This document shows positions 24,201 through 34,013 of a DNA stretch of 64,000 nt, in pieces; position 1 is the stretch's first letter; each line of letters starts with the position of its first letter. The notes beneath the pieces are model-generated. The model did no database searches. It was not told where the DNA came from and saw only the letters and a list, made by a program, of their open reading frames with translations. Made by a program: the position numbers and the translations under genes. The DNA is from Phlebiopsis flavidoalba. Lineage: Eukaryota > Basidiomycota > Agaricomycetes > Polyporales > Phanerochaetaceae. Location: positions 682,001 to 746,000 of the forward strand of contig JAOCPU010000002.1 of NCBI GenBank assembly GCA_035772785.1. The letters run 5' to 3'.

Positions 24201-24923
24201 CGGGACGAGCGGGCGTGGCTTGTTGCGCCCCCGGGGATGGAATGTGACCGTGGCGGTACAAGCGGTCTTGCTGCGTCAAGTGGGGAAGGCGAGAGGAGCC
24301 TGGGGAAGCGATGTAATGTCCACGTTGCTTCGTGATGATACCATGAACGTGTGCGAGGAAAGAAAGCAGCTCTGGTGGAGGTTTCGAACATCCCGGTTTC
24401 GTCATCGAGAAAGACGTGTTCAAAGCGAAGAGTGAGAATTATCTCTATAAGTTTTCGTCTAATAGATACCGTCGTTAATTCACGCATGTCACCACGCACG
24501 GGCATTCGTGAAATGAGACAGTAGTGAAGTGTGTACCTTACCGAAGAAGGCCAGCTTTTCGATCAGTGCTCTCGTCCTCCCTGCGCGCTCTACCCATGAC
24601 TCCCAGGACGAGGGGTCGGTCTTGACGCGGAAATGCTACAGATGACTCTAGAGTCAGGACTGTCAGCACAGACTTGTTGAACAGCTCCTCGAAGGTAGTC
24701 ATCTAGCGTGTTTGCCAGTATGACCAGTTGCGAAGCAACAAACAGGAAGTCTTTGAAGCACTGGATATCGGAAATTCTTGCAGGAGACACGCTAGCTTGT
24801 CCGGTGATTAAATTGGAGTTGCAGAGAATAAATGTCACCGTAGCAAGTCGAAAGACAGAAGTGAGCGCTAGAGCTACAGCATCGTTATGCATTAGCCCTG
24901 GAAGGCGATGTCGAGAATGACAT
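21246..24923 (-). CDS. TRS65: TRAPPII complex subunit Trs65-like
   Basis: A Trs65-family subunit of the TRAPPII complex, the guanine-exchange and tethering factor acting at the late Golgi. The ATG at 24923 starts MSFSTSPSRA. Next come LVILANTLDDYLRGAVQQV, TDPSSWESWVERAG and RRKLIEIILTLRFEHVF (about 24470). Then NCWDAAVFKLAIQVGMS (about 24030), SVKVTVGGDGAQTHLIG, FPFELVPHEQYNLLYAVTF (about 23075), VAIIINGKPYEV (22930), a Pro/Ala-rich linker (22325-21950), SYPDRRKQRREKAYFEG, and VDTPGIIPL. The family-typical C-terminus follows: TCQSVRMDFLALAPGVHSVD, TLTDVQSGFSMNLR and SVMDIVVHEPQ. A clear intron (57 nt, about 21508-21452) splits NLR and SVM. The stop is at 21246. Several frame slips occur, for example near 24640, 22740 and 21660. 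Fungi outside the yeasts often have this longer form. Confidence 0.78.
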
Positions 24924-25104
24924 ACGAGTCAGAAGCGAGAGCCTGTCCACGCGGCAACCTGGCTGTGGCTCTGGCTGTGTGGCGGGGATTTGCACTATCT
25001 CAGCTGCGTCGGGATTGTGAGCCTCGATGTAGGGGACCGCGAACTTGCGAGCACGCGCCACCACCGAGCAGTGCCACCTGCATACCCCCAAGAGGTCCGA
25101 GCGC

Positions 25105-25945
25105 CCCGTGCCGGCTTGTACCCGCAAGATGATTTGGTCCCATTTGTACCCGGATGGTGCTCGGCACCCCCCGAAGGGACCAATTTGTACCCGCAGACCG
25201 CATATATCCTCAGAAAATCGCTGTTGTAAAATCAAAATTATATTAGAAAATCGCTGGAAAATGGTAAAAATATTATTATAATGCGCCGGAGAGGCATTAT
25301 ATACTTGCTGAAGCCTTAGAGATAACCCTCACACGCATATCGAGACATTTATTGAAGCTTTCAGCGAACTGGCAAGTGCTAGTGACTTGGGAGTACTGCC
25401 TCACACCATGACTGTCGGATTTTCCTCACGCGCCTTTATGGCATCCTTGAAAGAGAGGGAGAAAGCGTGAGGACATACTTGGATCACAATGATATGTGTA
25501 TGAATGACGAAGTAGCTGTACTTAGTATGCATGTTGCATTAGAGGAGGGAGGCATATGCTACAAATATCCTATGAAAACATGAGATTTACACATTCGACT
25601 GTTGTCACATGCCTGATATGGTCAGCCACGGTTCACCACGGAGACTAGATTTACGCTAATTCCTTTCTCAAAATGGGCCGGTTGATGTCAAGAACAGCAC
25701 CGGCGGCCGCCCCGGGATGCCCGTGGGCCCATGCGTCGGTTACAAGCGCCGAGCCTGCACCTACCAAGGCGGCTTGTACCCGGATCGCAGTGGCCGTAGG
25801 ACCCCGCGTGGCCGGCCGTTTGTACCCGCACAAAAGCGCGCGGTCCTCAGGCCAAATTCCGGCCTTTGTACCCCCCATAATTTTCGGAGGGCCGCCCTCC
25901 GGGCGGCGGTTTGTACCCGCATACCGATATACCCGTATGGGGGAT
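25105..25945 (+). repeat. Array of TTTGTACCCG words around an AT-rich spacer
   Basis: The word TTGTACCCG (sometimes TTTGTACCCGCA) recurs in the same orientation at about 25116, 25143, 25184, 25776, 25818 and 25909, with a variant TTTGTACCCCCC at 25864. Two clusters thus flank an AT-rich core at about 25205-25670. An imperfect inverted repeat (CCCGCATAC with GTATGGG) sits at 25916-25942. The clusters are GC-rich and the core is not. This may be a non-autonomous mobile element, a satellite remnant or a cluster of binding sites; I cannot tell which. Confidence 0.5.
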
Positions 25946-26128
25946 ATGCAGGGGGCCTCACCGAGCTATCTGACCGTGAGGGGAACACCGGTTAGCGCCT
26001 CCGCCCTTGCGGCCTCTGCGCAGCGGCCTGTTACTTACATCTCCACTACCATCTTCCTACAAAGCCAACCTTTAGTGTATCTGTTTTTCTTCCCCACCCA
26101 CTCCCAACCTTTTCCGTTAGCCTGCAAA
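25205..26128. other. Intergenic region between TRS65 and the small membrane protein gene
   Basis: No gene is supported. The first half is AT-rich (for example tattattataatg at 25268). The second half holds the GC-rich second word cluster and then a CT-rich promoter-like tract (26070-26120) before the next ATG. Confidence 0.5.
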
Positions 26129-27041
26129 ATGCGCCTGGGTGTCTTCCACATACTGCTTGCAGGGTCAAGTTGACCCTAGTCTCGGTAAGTGACCAAGAAT
26201 AGACATCCCCCGTGTGTCACTGACTCTGGCAACCACCCCCAGTGAACTATGCGGCCGCCAGCCCCATCCGAGTAGTCGTGGTCTCATCGCGAAACCGAAG
26301 AAGTCCGCGACCAATGTGCGCTTCGTCGATGGCAAGCCAATGTTCACCGAAGTGCACAAGTTCTCTGGTCCCCTTCCTCCCTGCCTGTCGCAGCTATCTC
26401 CATGGACAGCCAGGGCGTTGGGCGCCGCCCGGGATGCGGTCTCAAGAACAAGGCGTTTGAACATCTCCAACAAAAATTCCGCGAGATGCTCGGCCTCCCT
26501 CTCATTGCCGCCGCCCCCCACGGCCACCACACTGAGCCCCCATATGAGCCCCTGCCCTTCGTAGGGACGCCCATCGAGCTTAAGCCTGAAGATCAGCGTA
26601 TGGCTGCCTCAGCTAAGCGGGGACCTCATGTTGTGCACTTTTCGCAGGGTCACTCTATGGGTCACCACCGCCCGCAGTTCCATCGTTCCTTCCTCCACCG
26701 TGTGCACCGTGCATTGATGGTCCTGGGACCATGGGAGGGTTCGCGCAGTCGCCTTCGTCCTTGGTGCGTCTGATTTCTCTGATACACGATCTGTGTCTAT
26801 TTTTGTCTAACGATGATGCTCCAAGGCTGCGGCATCGGTGTGCTGCTCAGGATGTTCTGGGTTATGACCATCCTCCTCTATTCCGCGCGTTCCGCCGCTC
26901 GAGCGATGAAGCCGATGTCCACGACGTGCTCGTCTTCGAGGTCCGACGCTGAGGATATCCTCGTTCCTCCTCCCCAGTACACACACGGACGAGAAGGTCG
27001 CCCTTGTCGCAGTGGAGGACAAGAAGTCCGACACTGCCTGA
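26129..27041 (+). CDS. Small signal-peptide/transmembrane protein conserved in Agaricomycetes
   Basis: A predicted type I membrane protein of unknown function. The ATG at 26129 starts MRLGVFHILLAGSS, a signal peptide, then after an intron and slips SPIRVVVVSSR and KKSATNVRFVDGKPMFTEVH. A Gly/Pro-rich lumenal part contains GCGLKNKAFEHLQQKFREML and GLPLI (about 26434-26510). Then FLHRVHRALMVLGPWEG leads across an intron (about 26763-26822) into a single transmembrane helix, CGIGVLLRMFWVMTILLY (26825-26880). The cytoplasmic tail has AFR-SSDEADVHDVLVFE and ILVPPPQYT, ending VAVEDKKSDTA, stop 27039-27041. The LGPWEGR...CGIGVLLRMFWV pattern is one I associate with short Agaricomycete proteins that lack a named domain. 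The PPPQY motif in the tail resembles a WW-domain ligand. Frame slips occur near 26165, 26370, 26745, 26880 and 26990. Confidence 0.65.
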
Positions 27042-27432
27042 GGAATGTCTCGATCTTTTGGTCAATGTGTCCATCTCAAAGGTACCGAATTGAATTGGTT
27101 TCACCTCCTCCTCTTGACGGCCGGCTAGCTCGTTCGGCCGAGTGTAGTGTATTTTTGCGACTTTTTATTTGCATACTACGGGAATCATCCTCATGTCTCG
27201 CCACCCTCACCTCTCCCCTTCCCCTCCTGTCTCCTCCGCCCAATTCCATCCTCTCTACTTCCTGTCTTACATCGGCAAGACCCTTGTCGCATAGGCAGAC
27301 GTTGTAGTTCTAATGGACATTCATTATGTTTGGATCTGTCTTTTCTCGGTATATGCGACTTCTACGCAGTGATCTCATGTGGCATGCGCTATCGAAAGGT
27401 GAGGTAGATGCCGATCTGCTACGGTGTGCGGC
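27042..27432. other. Intergenic region between convergent genes
   Basis: This holds the 3' regions of the membrane-protein gene and ELP6. CT-rich tracts lie at 27200-27260. No coding signal is seen. Confidence 0.5.
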
Positions 27433-28350
27433 CTATAGCACCCCTGCGCCAGTTCCACGTTCAAAGAATATGCTGCCTGCGTCCGTCAGGCGGTATAACA
27501 AGGCACGACTTCGCGGGATAGGCTTGATACCCGCTTCTTTATATCCTGGGCCAAGGTGTAAAGCGACCTGTGGGTTTTCGATGAGTGATTGTACGGCTGG
27601 AGAAAAGGCAGAACGACCTGTCCACTGACAGAACCGCTCCGCCCCGAAGACAAAGAAAGAGGAAAGACGTCGATTCGGTGGGTGCAGAGCTGAAGGAGAA
27701 GCCGCAGGAGTTCGTCTGGTTCTCCAGGGGTGACGATGTGATGTCGGACGATCAATGAGGCTTTCGCCTGCGGGAGTGTGAGGAAAAATTGAGGTCGTAG
27801 GCAGATGCTTCGCGTACCTTGCGGCATAACGCGCATACAGCCCTAGTGAACCTCGCGACCTCTGGTCCAGGTGTTCCTATCCACTCCAGAGAGGAAAGAT
27901 CGTCTATTATAACCAAGGCGTCTTCATCCTGTTGTAGTAGTACGTCCACTATTTGATCGTAGACGGGCCTGAGCGATGTATTCAAAGAGTCGCCATCGGG
28001 CGAAAAGTGGGTGCTCGAGAGGTCGAGAAATACGAGGGACCCCGACGAGACTAATTGCGCCAGATTGACATTCTACTAGATCAACGATGAGTACAGCCAG
28101 TTTGCCTTCCCGGAGTTTGTTTACAAAAAAGGGGGGGAACGCACAGATTTCGCAAGCAAAGCCTTCCATCGTGCCAAGTTCCCGTCCAAGGACAAGATCA
28201 CGCATTTTGCGCTGCCTCTAGACGTCTTCGCATGCGCGGCAAGGCTGCGATACATGATGAAGTCGGCAGGAGATGCGAGCTCATCGTCACTACCACTAGG
28301 AGCACTTCTTCGCCTTGCCTTGGGACTGTGGGGATTGATGAGTCGGACAT
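27433..28350 (-). CDS. ELP6: Elongator complex subunit Elp6
   Basis: A subunit of the Elp456 RecA-like hexamer of Elongator, which modifies wobble uridines in tRNA. The ATG at 28350 starts MSDSSIPTVPRQGE with VLLVVT in a shifted frame, then fragments of the first strand-helix (DFI-YRSLA), KCVILSLDG-like sequence and NLAQLVSSGSLVFLDLSS (about 28050-28015). Then NTSLRPVYDQIVDVLLQQ, EDALVIIDDLSSLEWIG (27920-27880), and VARFTRAVCALCRKV; after an intron IVRHHIVTPGEPDELLRLL and THRIDVFPLSSGRSGSVSG. The last exon reads QVALHLGPGYKEAGIKPIPR, LLYRLTDAG and FFERGTGAGVL, stop 27433-27435. The lack of a usual Walker A Lys motif fits Elp6, which is a RecA fold without ATP-binding residues. Slips occur near 28290, 28160 and 27580. 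Confidence 0.78.
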
Positions 28351-28665
28351 GGCTCGTGCGTTGCGGATAGGACAGAGAAAGACTTGCAAGGTGAGTCGGC
28401 TAGGCACTTCGCGCCGGACGCCACAAAGGCTTTCAGGGGTCACGTGCGCTTCCTCTTGTCCCTGGAGATCGCGATTTGCGGCTCAGGCTCGTTGATGGTT
28501 CGTGAGCTTCGCGAAGATGTCCACAATGTGAAATGAGTACGGGGCAGGAACGAGAAATTGTATGTGAAATTTAGAAAGATGATATACATGTTACAGAAGA
28601 GCTGAAAACCCCTGAAACCCTAGAAGCCCGAAAGGTTACAAGAAACTCCCAAAAGAAATACTACT
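28351..28665. other. Intergenic region between ELP6 start and flavoenzyme 3' end
   Basis: About 315 bases. The part near 28550-28650 is A-rich and contains the 3' end of the oxidase gene. No gene is seen. Confidence 0.5.
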
Positions 28666-30212
28666 CTAGGCGTGTACGGGAATGAAAGCGTTTTGCTCGG
28701 ATTTGAGAGGAGTGGGAATCATGCCCGCTTCAACTTCTTCAACCAGGGAAACCACATCGCTCGCGCGGCACCCGAAGGAGAGTGTGAAGCCGGAGCCACC
28801 CTGTCCGTACGAGTGGACGATGCGGCTCAGTGACCCGTCGGCCTTGCGCCTGAGCTCACGCTCAACGCGCACGTTCTCCACCGCGCACGGGGCGCAAAGC
28901 CTTGAACGATGGGCGAGTGCGGGTCGAGCTCGGCCTTCTCGAGACCGGGCACGAAGCGGGTTGCAGCGCAAGCGCATGCGCTTGATCTCCGGGCTGTCCA
29001 GAGTCAGGTCGAGCTGGCCCTCGTTCGCACTGGGCAATACCTGTGATTGTGGTCAGGTTGTGGCCATTATGGAGGGTCAGCAGGCACTTACCACCAAGGA
29101 TGAGCGTCTTGTCGTTGCGCGGGACGATGAAGACGATACCACCGTCCTCGTCACGCTTCTCGTAGTCGTTTGGCGACGACAAGGGCCTCTGTGACCCTTG
29201 GGGGGAATTTCGTGCCGTCATTGACAAGGCGAATGAGCGCGCCGCGGAGCGGGTAGACGGTCTTGTCAGCGGCGGCCTCGAAGGCGCCAAGGCCAGTCAT
29301 GCGTCAATGATGTAGTGCGCGTCGCGAACGCCTGCAGGAGCGCGTCTTCTTGTGAGAGGAGGTCGCCGGAGACGTGTGCTCTCGGTCACGAGCTTGGGCG
29401 CCGCACGCCTTTGGTCTCGACGATGGAGCGCAGCCAACATCATGTAGGCGTCGGTGTCGATGACGGGGGAGATTGCTTGTATGCGTCGACGACGCCCGCC
29501 TCTTGGCTGACGGGCGTGCTTGGTCACCAGGAGCGGGTCGCGCTCATAGCCAGGAATCTGAGAGAGATGTGAGATTTATGAATGACTATAGTAGTTACTA
29601 TGATAGGGGCAAACCTTGGCTTCCTCGATCTCGAGCATCTTCTCGTACTCTTCGGCGTTGTTCTCTACTGGCTTGTCGAAGAAGAAGTTGGCGACGCGCA
29701 TGCGGATACCGTGTCCAGCCTCGCCGTCGGCGGGTGTGAATCTCCTGCAACTTCTGGAAGGCGCGGGGTAAGAGAGGCATGCACCATCCCCTTCGACAAC
29801 TTCAAGGAGATCTTGTCGGTTTCGCTGTGCCTGCCGCAGACGGCAGGGGGCCACTCCCACCTTTCAAACATGTTAACCTTGAGTGATAGAACGATCCGGA
29901 TAACTTACAGCGCGCCAGCAATCTGAGAGGTGATGCGGTCCTCCAATGATGCCCAGCGGTCGGACACCACGAGGTGACTTCGTAGCCAGCGTCCAGGAGC
30001 GCCCCACGCGTTCTGCATCCTCGTGAGAAGGGAAATGGGGGAGGTAAAAATAGTAGACATTTTACGGTTAGGCCGGTGACACCGCCGCCGATGATGAGGA
30101 CATGCTTGTCGCTAAGCTTGCCCTTGTTCGGGCTGGGTCCTTCACGAACACGAGCTCATTGTTCTCGCCTGGCGAGGTGGATGTTGGAGAGCGAGTTTGC
30201 AGAGGAAGACAT
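28666..30212 (-). CDS. D-amino-acid-oxidase-like FAD enzyme
   Basis: An FAD-dependent DAO-family oxidase that would convert a D-amino acid to a 2-oxo acid, ammonia and H2O2. The ATG at 30212 opens MSSSANSLSNIHLARRENNE, then HVLIIGGGVTGLT (FAD Rossmann loop, near 30105-30060). Next come GYEVTS, WEWPPAVCGRH (29865-29835), KLSKGMVH, RVANFFFDKPVE (about 29700), EKMLEIEEAKVPG, SPVIDTDAYMM (29470), DYIIDATGLGAFEAA (about 29310), PLRGALIRLVND, NDYEKRDEDGGIVFIVPR, NDKTLILGGIAQ, and QGLRPVRG-NVRVERELR. The C-terminal FAD-binding block is IVHSYGQGGSGFTLSFG (28830-28780). The stop is at 28666 after FIPVHA. There is no C-terminal SKL-type peroxisomal signal, although many family members have one. The gene has at least four introns and several slips (near 29990, 29480, 29200, 28920). 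The substrate, neutral or acidic D-amino acids, cannot be told. Confidence 0.82.
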
Positions 30213-31431
30213 GACTACACTGAAAGTAGATTAGAGTTGAGTGGCGAAGAAGCTGTGTGAGAAGTAGTTGTAGAGGAGCTGTGAAGGAGAGGGAAGCAGA
30301 TGCTGTTGGATCCTTGAACCGTCCCAGCTTTTAAAGCTGCAAAGACAAATGCAGGAAGTCGCGCTCGGCGTTTGCAACGAGTAGCGTTCTGAGTAGCATT
30401 GCCAGCGATTCTGAAGATCTGAGTAAACTGGTTGCTCGTCCTAGAATTTCGCCAACAACAGCGCACCTGCGTCTTTGCGAGGACATGAAGGCACGAAGTG
30501 CAATTGAAGACAGAACTCGAAGTCGGTTGGCCATTTTAGAAGTTCCGTTAGCACTTGAATGCGTTGTCCCTCGCAGCTGACCGCGCGCGGGACATCCCAC
30601 TACAAATTCCGAAGCCTTCAGACATGAACGTGTAAGGGGTAGAGGAACGTCTGGACCGTCTCAGCGCCCTTTCCCTTCAAATCGGGGGGGGGGGGGGGGG
30701 GGGGACGTGACGTGGTGGTTCCGCTTTCTCATGGTGTATGTGCCTTCCTGTAAAGTCTAAATTAGAGGGTAAACCGTTGTTGTTACAGTGCTATCATTTT
30801 ACCTCCGAACTATGTTTTGACCTCCGACCTCGCGTTGGCGGTTGAGTTAGTGGCAGTGACGAGCCGCCCGGTCGATGTGGGGAAAGTCTAATTCTCAGCT
30901 TGGCAACGCGAGTCCCCAACGGCATGGCTCTCTGTGAACCCGCAAGTCAGGTACATTCATAGAATATTATATCTCAGATTCAATTTCACTTGCAGCGAGA
31001 GGCAGCTTCGTGCATTAGAGACCACAACACTGTAAATTCTGGTGAAAGGATTGAGACGCGTATTAGCTTCAACGAATTCAATCAGCGAACTTAGGGTTCT
31101 GCGTGCGTTTACGGGTTTAACGCGAGAACATCTAGTCGCAAAGATGCTAGGATTGAAGGTTTGAGCGATCGTTGTAGAAGAGCATGCCGGGCATTAACGC
31201 GCCCCGCGCTGCACAGCCCGCGCGGTTTGTTACTGAAGCGACTATGAATAGCGCACGGGTCAAATGCCTCTACCATCTGAGAAGGAACGTGGGTATTTTG
31301 TATTGCACTGTCTCGTATACACATAGATTCTAAACAAATGCCTCAAGTAAGAGTAGGGAGCGCTCGAATATCACGGCATGACTCACTCGCCCCGAAGACA
31401 AGCCGCTAACTTGAGTAGAAGAGTGGCAATT
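30213..31431. other. Intergenic region, 1.2 kb
   Basis: No gene is supported. It holds the oxidase promoter, a 21-nt G run (30684-30704), AT-rich sequence at 30940-31080, and a near-match to the Tn5 mosaic end at 31308-31324. Open frames of 70-90 codons on the minus strand have no motifs. Confidence 0.5.
30684..30704 (+). repeat. Poly-G homopolymer (21 nt)
   Basis: Twenty-one consecutive G in an intergenic region. It is the longest homopolymer I found in the window, and its true length is doubtful. Confidence 0.9.
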
Positions 31432-33123
31432 TCAGGACTCTAAGAACTCTTTGACGTGCTGAAAGATGAATCGGTCATCCTCATCATTGGCCCCGCCACC
31501 CGCTGTGCGCGCAATGAGCTGTGGTTCGCACGCAATGATCATCACCAGAGAACGCGTACCCATGTGCCCCCACACAGATGGAATGACAACAAGCTTGGCG
31601 ATATGACCTCCCATAGCCTCAACTTCAGCTTGACTATCCTCTGGCTGGTGTATAAAATCAGATCCAAATGTTACAGTGGGAAAGTTGGGAGGAGGCCGCA
31701 TACGGGAAAGTAGATAGGTCTGTTTTGGACGGCATTACGAGGCCTTGCGCATGAATGGTCTTCAAAGTTCCGACAAGGTTGCCTTGCAACGACGAGCCCA
31801 GAGTAGTCACCTTTGAGACATCGCCCAGTTGCCTAAGTACGCAATAACGTGAGCAAATCGTTGGCATCCCAGTCCGTGAGAAAGCCAGCTTCCCACTCAG
31901 GCGCGAGAGAAAGTCGTTGAGGTCAGTGTACTTCCCACCATACAAGTATTGCTTTCTCGCGAAACCACTGGAGATCGAGCATTAGTATCGACACTTCTGT
32001 TCGGCTTGAAGCGCGATTCACCGTTTGGCCATAGGCCCATGCACTATACACACGCCCGAAGGCGCGAAGACCATGCTGAGGCCTTGACGTGTAGTGTCCG
32101 CCGTTGAAGTCCACTGAAGCTGCCAAACGCAGCCTTCGGCCCCTCGAGGAAGCTGATGTTATGCGTTAATTGGAAAAGAAGAGAAGATCCGAACCCACCT
32201 ACCACTGATTATGAGGGCTCGTGCGGGCAGAACCACAGATCGGAATAAACCTGAGAAACGGGTTCAGTACACACGAACGGCAGACGTTCATGATGAAAAT
32301 GCACCCACTTTCGCACAAAATCGGGGATACATCACCGGCCAGTAATACGCCTAGGTTGTGGCGATGATCAGTATACTGTTTTCATATAATTTAGAGCCTC
32401 AATTAACTTGTTGACCACCCATGGAAAACCCAATGACGGCAAACACTTTGGTAATGTTCAGTTCTCTGGTAAGAACTGTATACTGGGCTCGACTGCGTAG
32501 ATCTAGTCAGACTCGAGAACTTTGATCAAGGCAAGAAACTTACATATTGTCCTCGTATGTTACCATGGGGAAGTAAGGACCGCTGTGGGGCTCCGGCTGA
32601 TTCTACGGTAAGGCGTCGAGATGTCGATGAGCTTTGATAAGCCTCACCGTATTGGAAGGAGACGAAGACTGTAGAAAATGGTTTTATAAGCCTACTTTAA
32701 AGCGGTTTCAGAGTACCTCTGCAGTACCTCTCCATTTGAGAATAGGGCAAAGGTAACGACGAAATACCTCGTCGGATCCAACACCTGGAGTTGGTGTCGC
32801 ATGAGTCTCAATACTGTAGCCAAAGAATGTAGGGCCACACGCCTTGTCCTCTCCGATCAAATATGATTGGCCTGGTACAAGCTATGAATTGTATATTGTA
32901 CGTCGCTCAACGGGGCGACGTACTGTCGAGACGACCACCGTAGCATGTCGGGAAGACTATGCAAGGCTTTTTGGGGGTCTCCATAGGTGCGGTATGCGGT
33001 GAACGCGTCTGGGATGCTGCCCACCAGCGAAGGTGAAATGCCCATGGCGATATATTCTAGATCTCATTCGCCATAGTGAGAGGGTCCGGAAGACTTACCA
33101 GCTGTTCAACGTTCAGGTACCAT
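31432..33123 (-). CDS. Homoserine acetyltransferase family alpha/beta hydrolase (MetX-like)
   Basis: An alpha/beta-hydrolase of the MetX/homoserine O-acetyltransferase family. The probable ATG at 33123 (MVP...NVEQL) is followed by an intron and YIAMGISPSLVGSIPDAFTA with YRTYGDPQKA (33057-32965). Next come a shifted FPTCYGG-like strand, VGEDKA (32855), QPEPHSGPYFPMVTYEDN (about 32600-32545), LTRELNITKVFAVIGFSMGG with the nucleophile Ser at 32423-32425, and SVDFNGGHYT (about 32116-32085). Then GLRAFGRVYSAWAYGQ, DANDL, QGNLVGTLKTIHAQ, and DFIHQPEDSQAEVEAMGG. The His region is KLVVIPSVWGHMG with a shifted AGGGAN, and IFQHVKEFLES stops at 31432. The family includes methionine-pathway acetyltransferases and uncharacterised fungal hydrolases. 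Without a tree I cannot tell which. Intron count is at least four; slips occur near 31680 and 32940. Confidence 0.7.
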
Positions 33124-34013
33124 CCGCCACTATTTATCCCCAAGGGCTGCCAAATTCGTTTCTCAGAGATGTGTGCACACATGCACAGTACATCGACTGA
33201 TTCGTGGAGCCGTCGATTTCCCTGTCTAAGGGAAGTTCTTTCACATGAGGTGGTGATATAAGACAGAGCACTGGAACACGTCGATCCTTATCACGATGGC
33301 AGGTCTAGAGATAGTCTGAGCCGACTTGGTACACGATCGGACCGAAAGTGTGGTCCAAACACACTCAACTGAGTGTGAACAGCTTGTGGCCCTCCTCCGG
33401 TGCTGGGTATTGACGAGAAGCGGGGGCTCACGCATATATCCTCGCACAATATATTGTGTGGTGAATATTGCTGGAGGGTTAGCAGAGTTAAGACGGTTTT
33501 GTATGTCACTGATTCGGAGTGCAAGTAGAGGAAGCTCGGGTTCAATCTTCTCAGAAATAAGTGTTAGTGATGATGAGCTGATGGAACAAGCATCTAGTCC
33601 GTCCCTATGTAAGACAAAATCGAGGCGGACTGTTGTCCCACTCGATAGTCTCTACATGCGACGGACCTCGCCGTCGGTATCCCGGGCGTATTCGCAGTGT
33701 AACGTGTGCTGGTTTGGCAAAGCCATTCGGGAAGTGGCCGTAGTTTGGTTTGGTTGGGTGGCATAGTTTAGTAGTCGCGTCGCATAGCAAGTCGTATAAG
33801 CCAGAAGATGCATGACTATGGGAGGCTCGGGGCTATGGTCAACGAAGAGGCAGCGCCGATCAGCGGTGTCAACAACTTTGAGCGCGGGGAGGGGAAGCGG
33901 GCGTCTCATAGCTCACGGCAACTACCGAATAACTGTAAACAGTTGTTCCCACACTCCACCGACAGACTGAAGCGCCCTTGCCCCCGTTATCGACACCGAC
34001 ATCCACCGCAAGA
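33124..34013. other. Unassigned stretch upstream of RPS23
   Basis: A 146-codon plus-strand frame (33326-33766) shows no recognisable motif. The last 250 bases include the promoter of RPS23. The string ccgtagtttggtttggttgggtgg (about 33738) is GT-rich. No gene is supported. Confidence 0.4.

Noticed and set aside
31109..31324. Minus-strand frame beginning MCIRDS as a gene
   Set aside because: The start coincides with the Tn5 mosaic-end-like string; the rest has no motif. Reported as a sequence anomaly instead.
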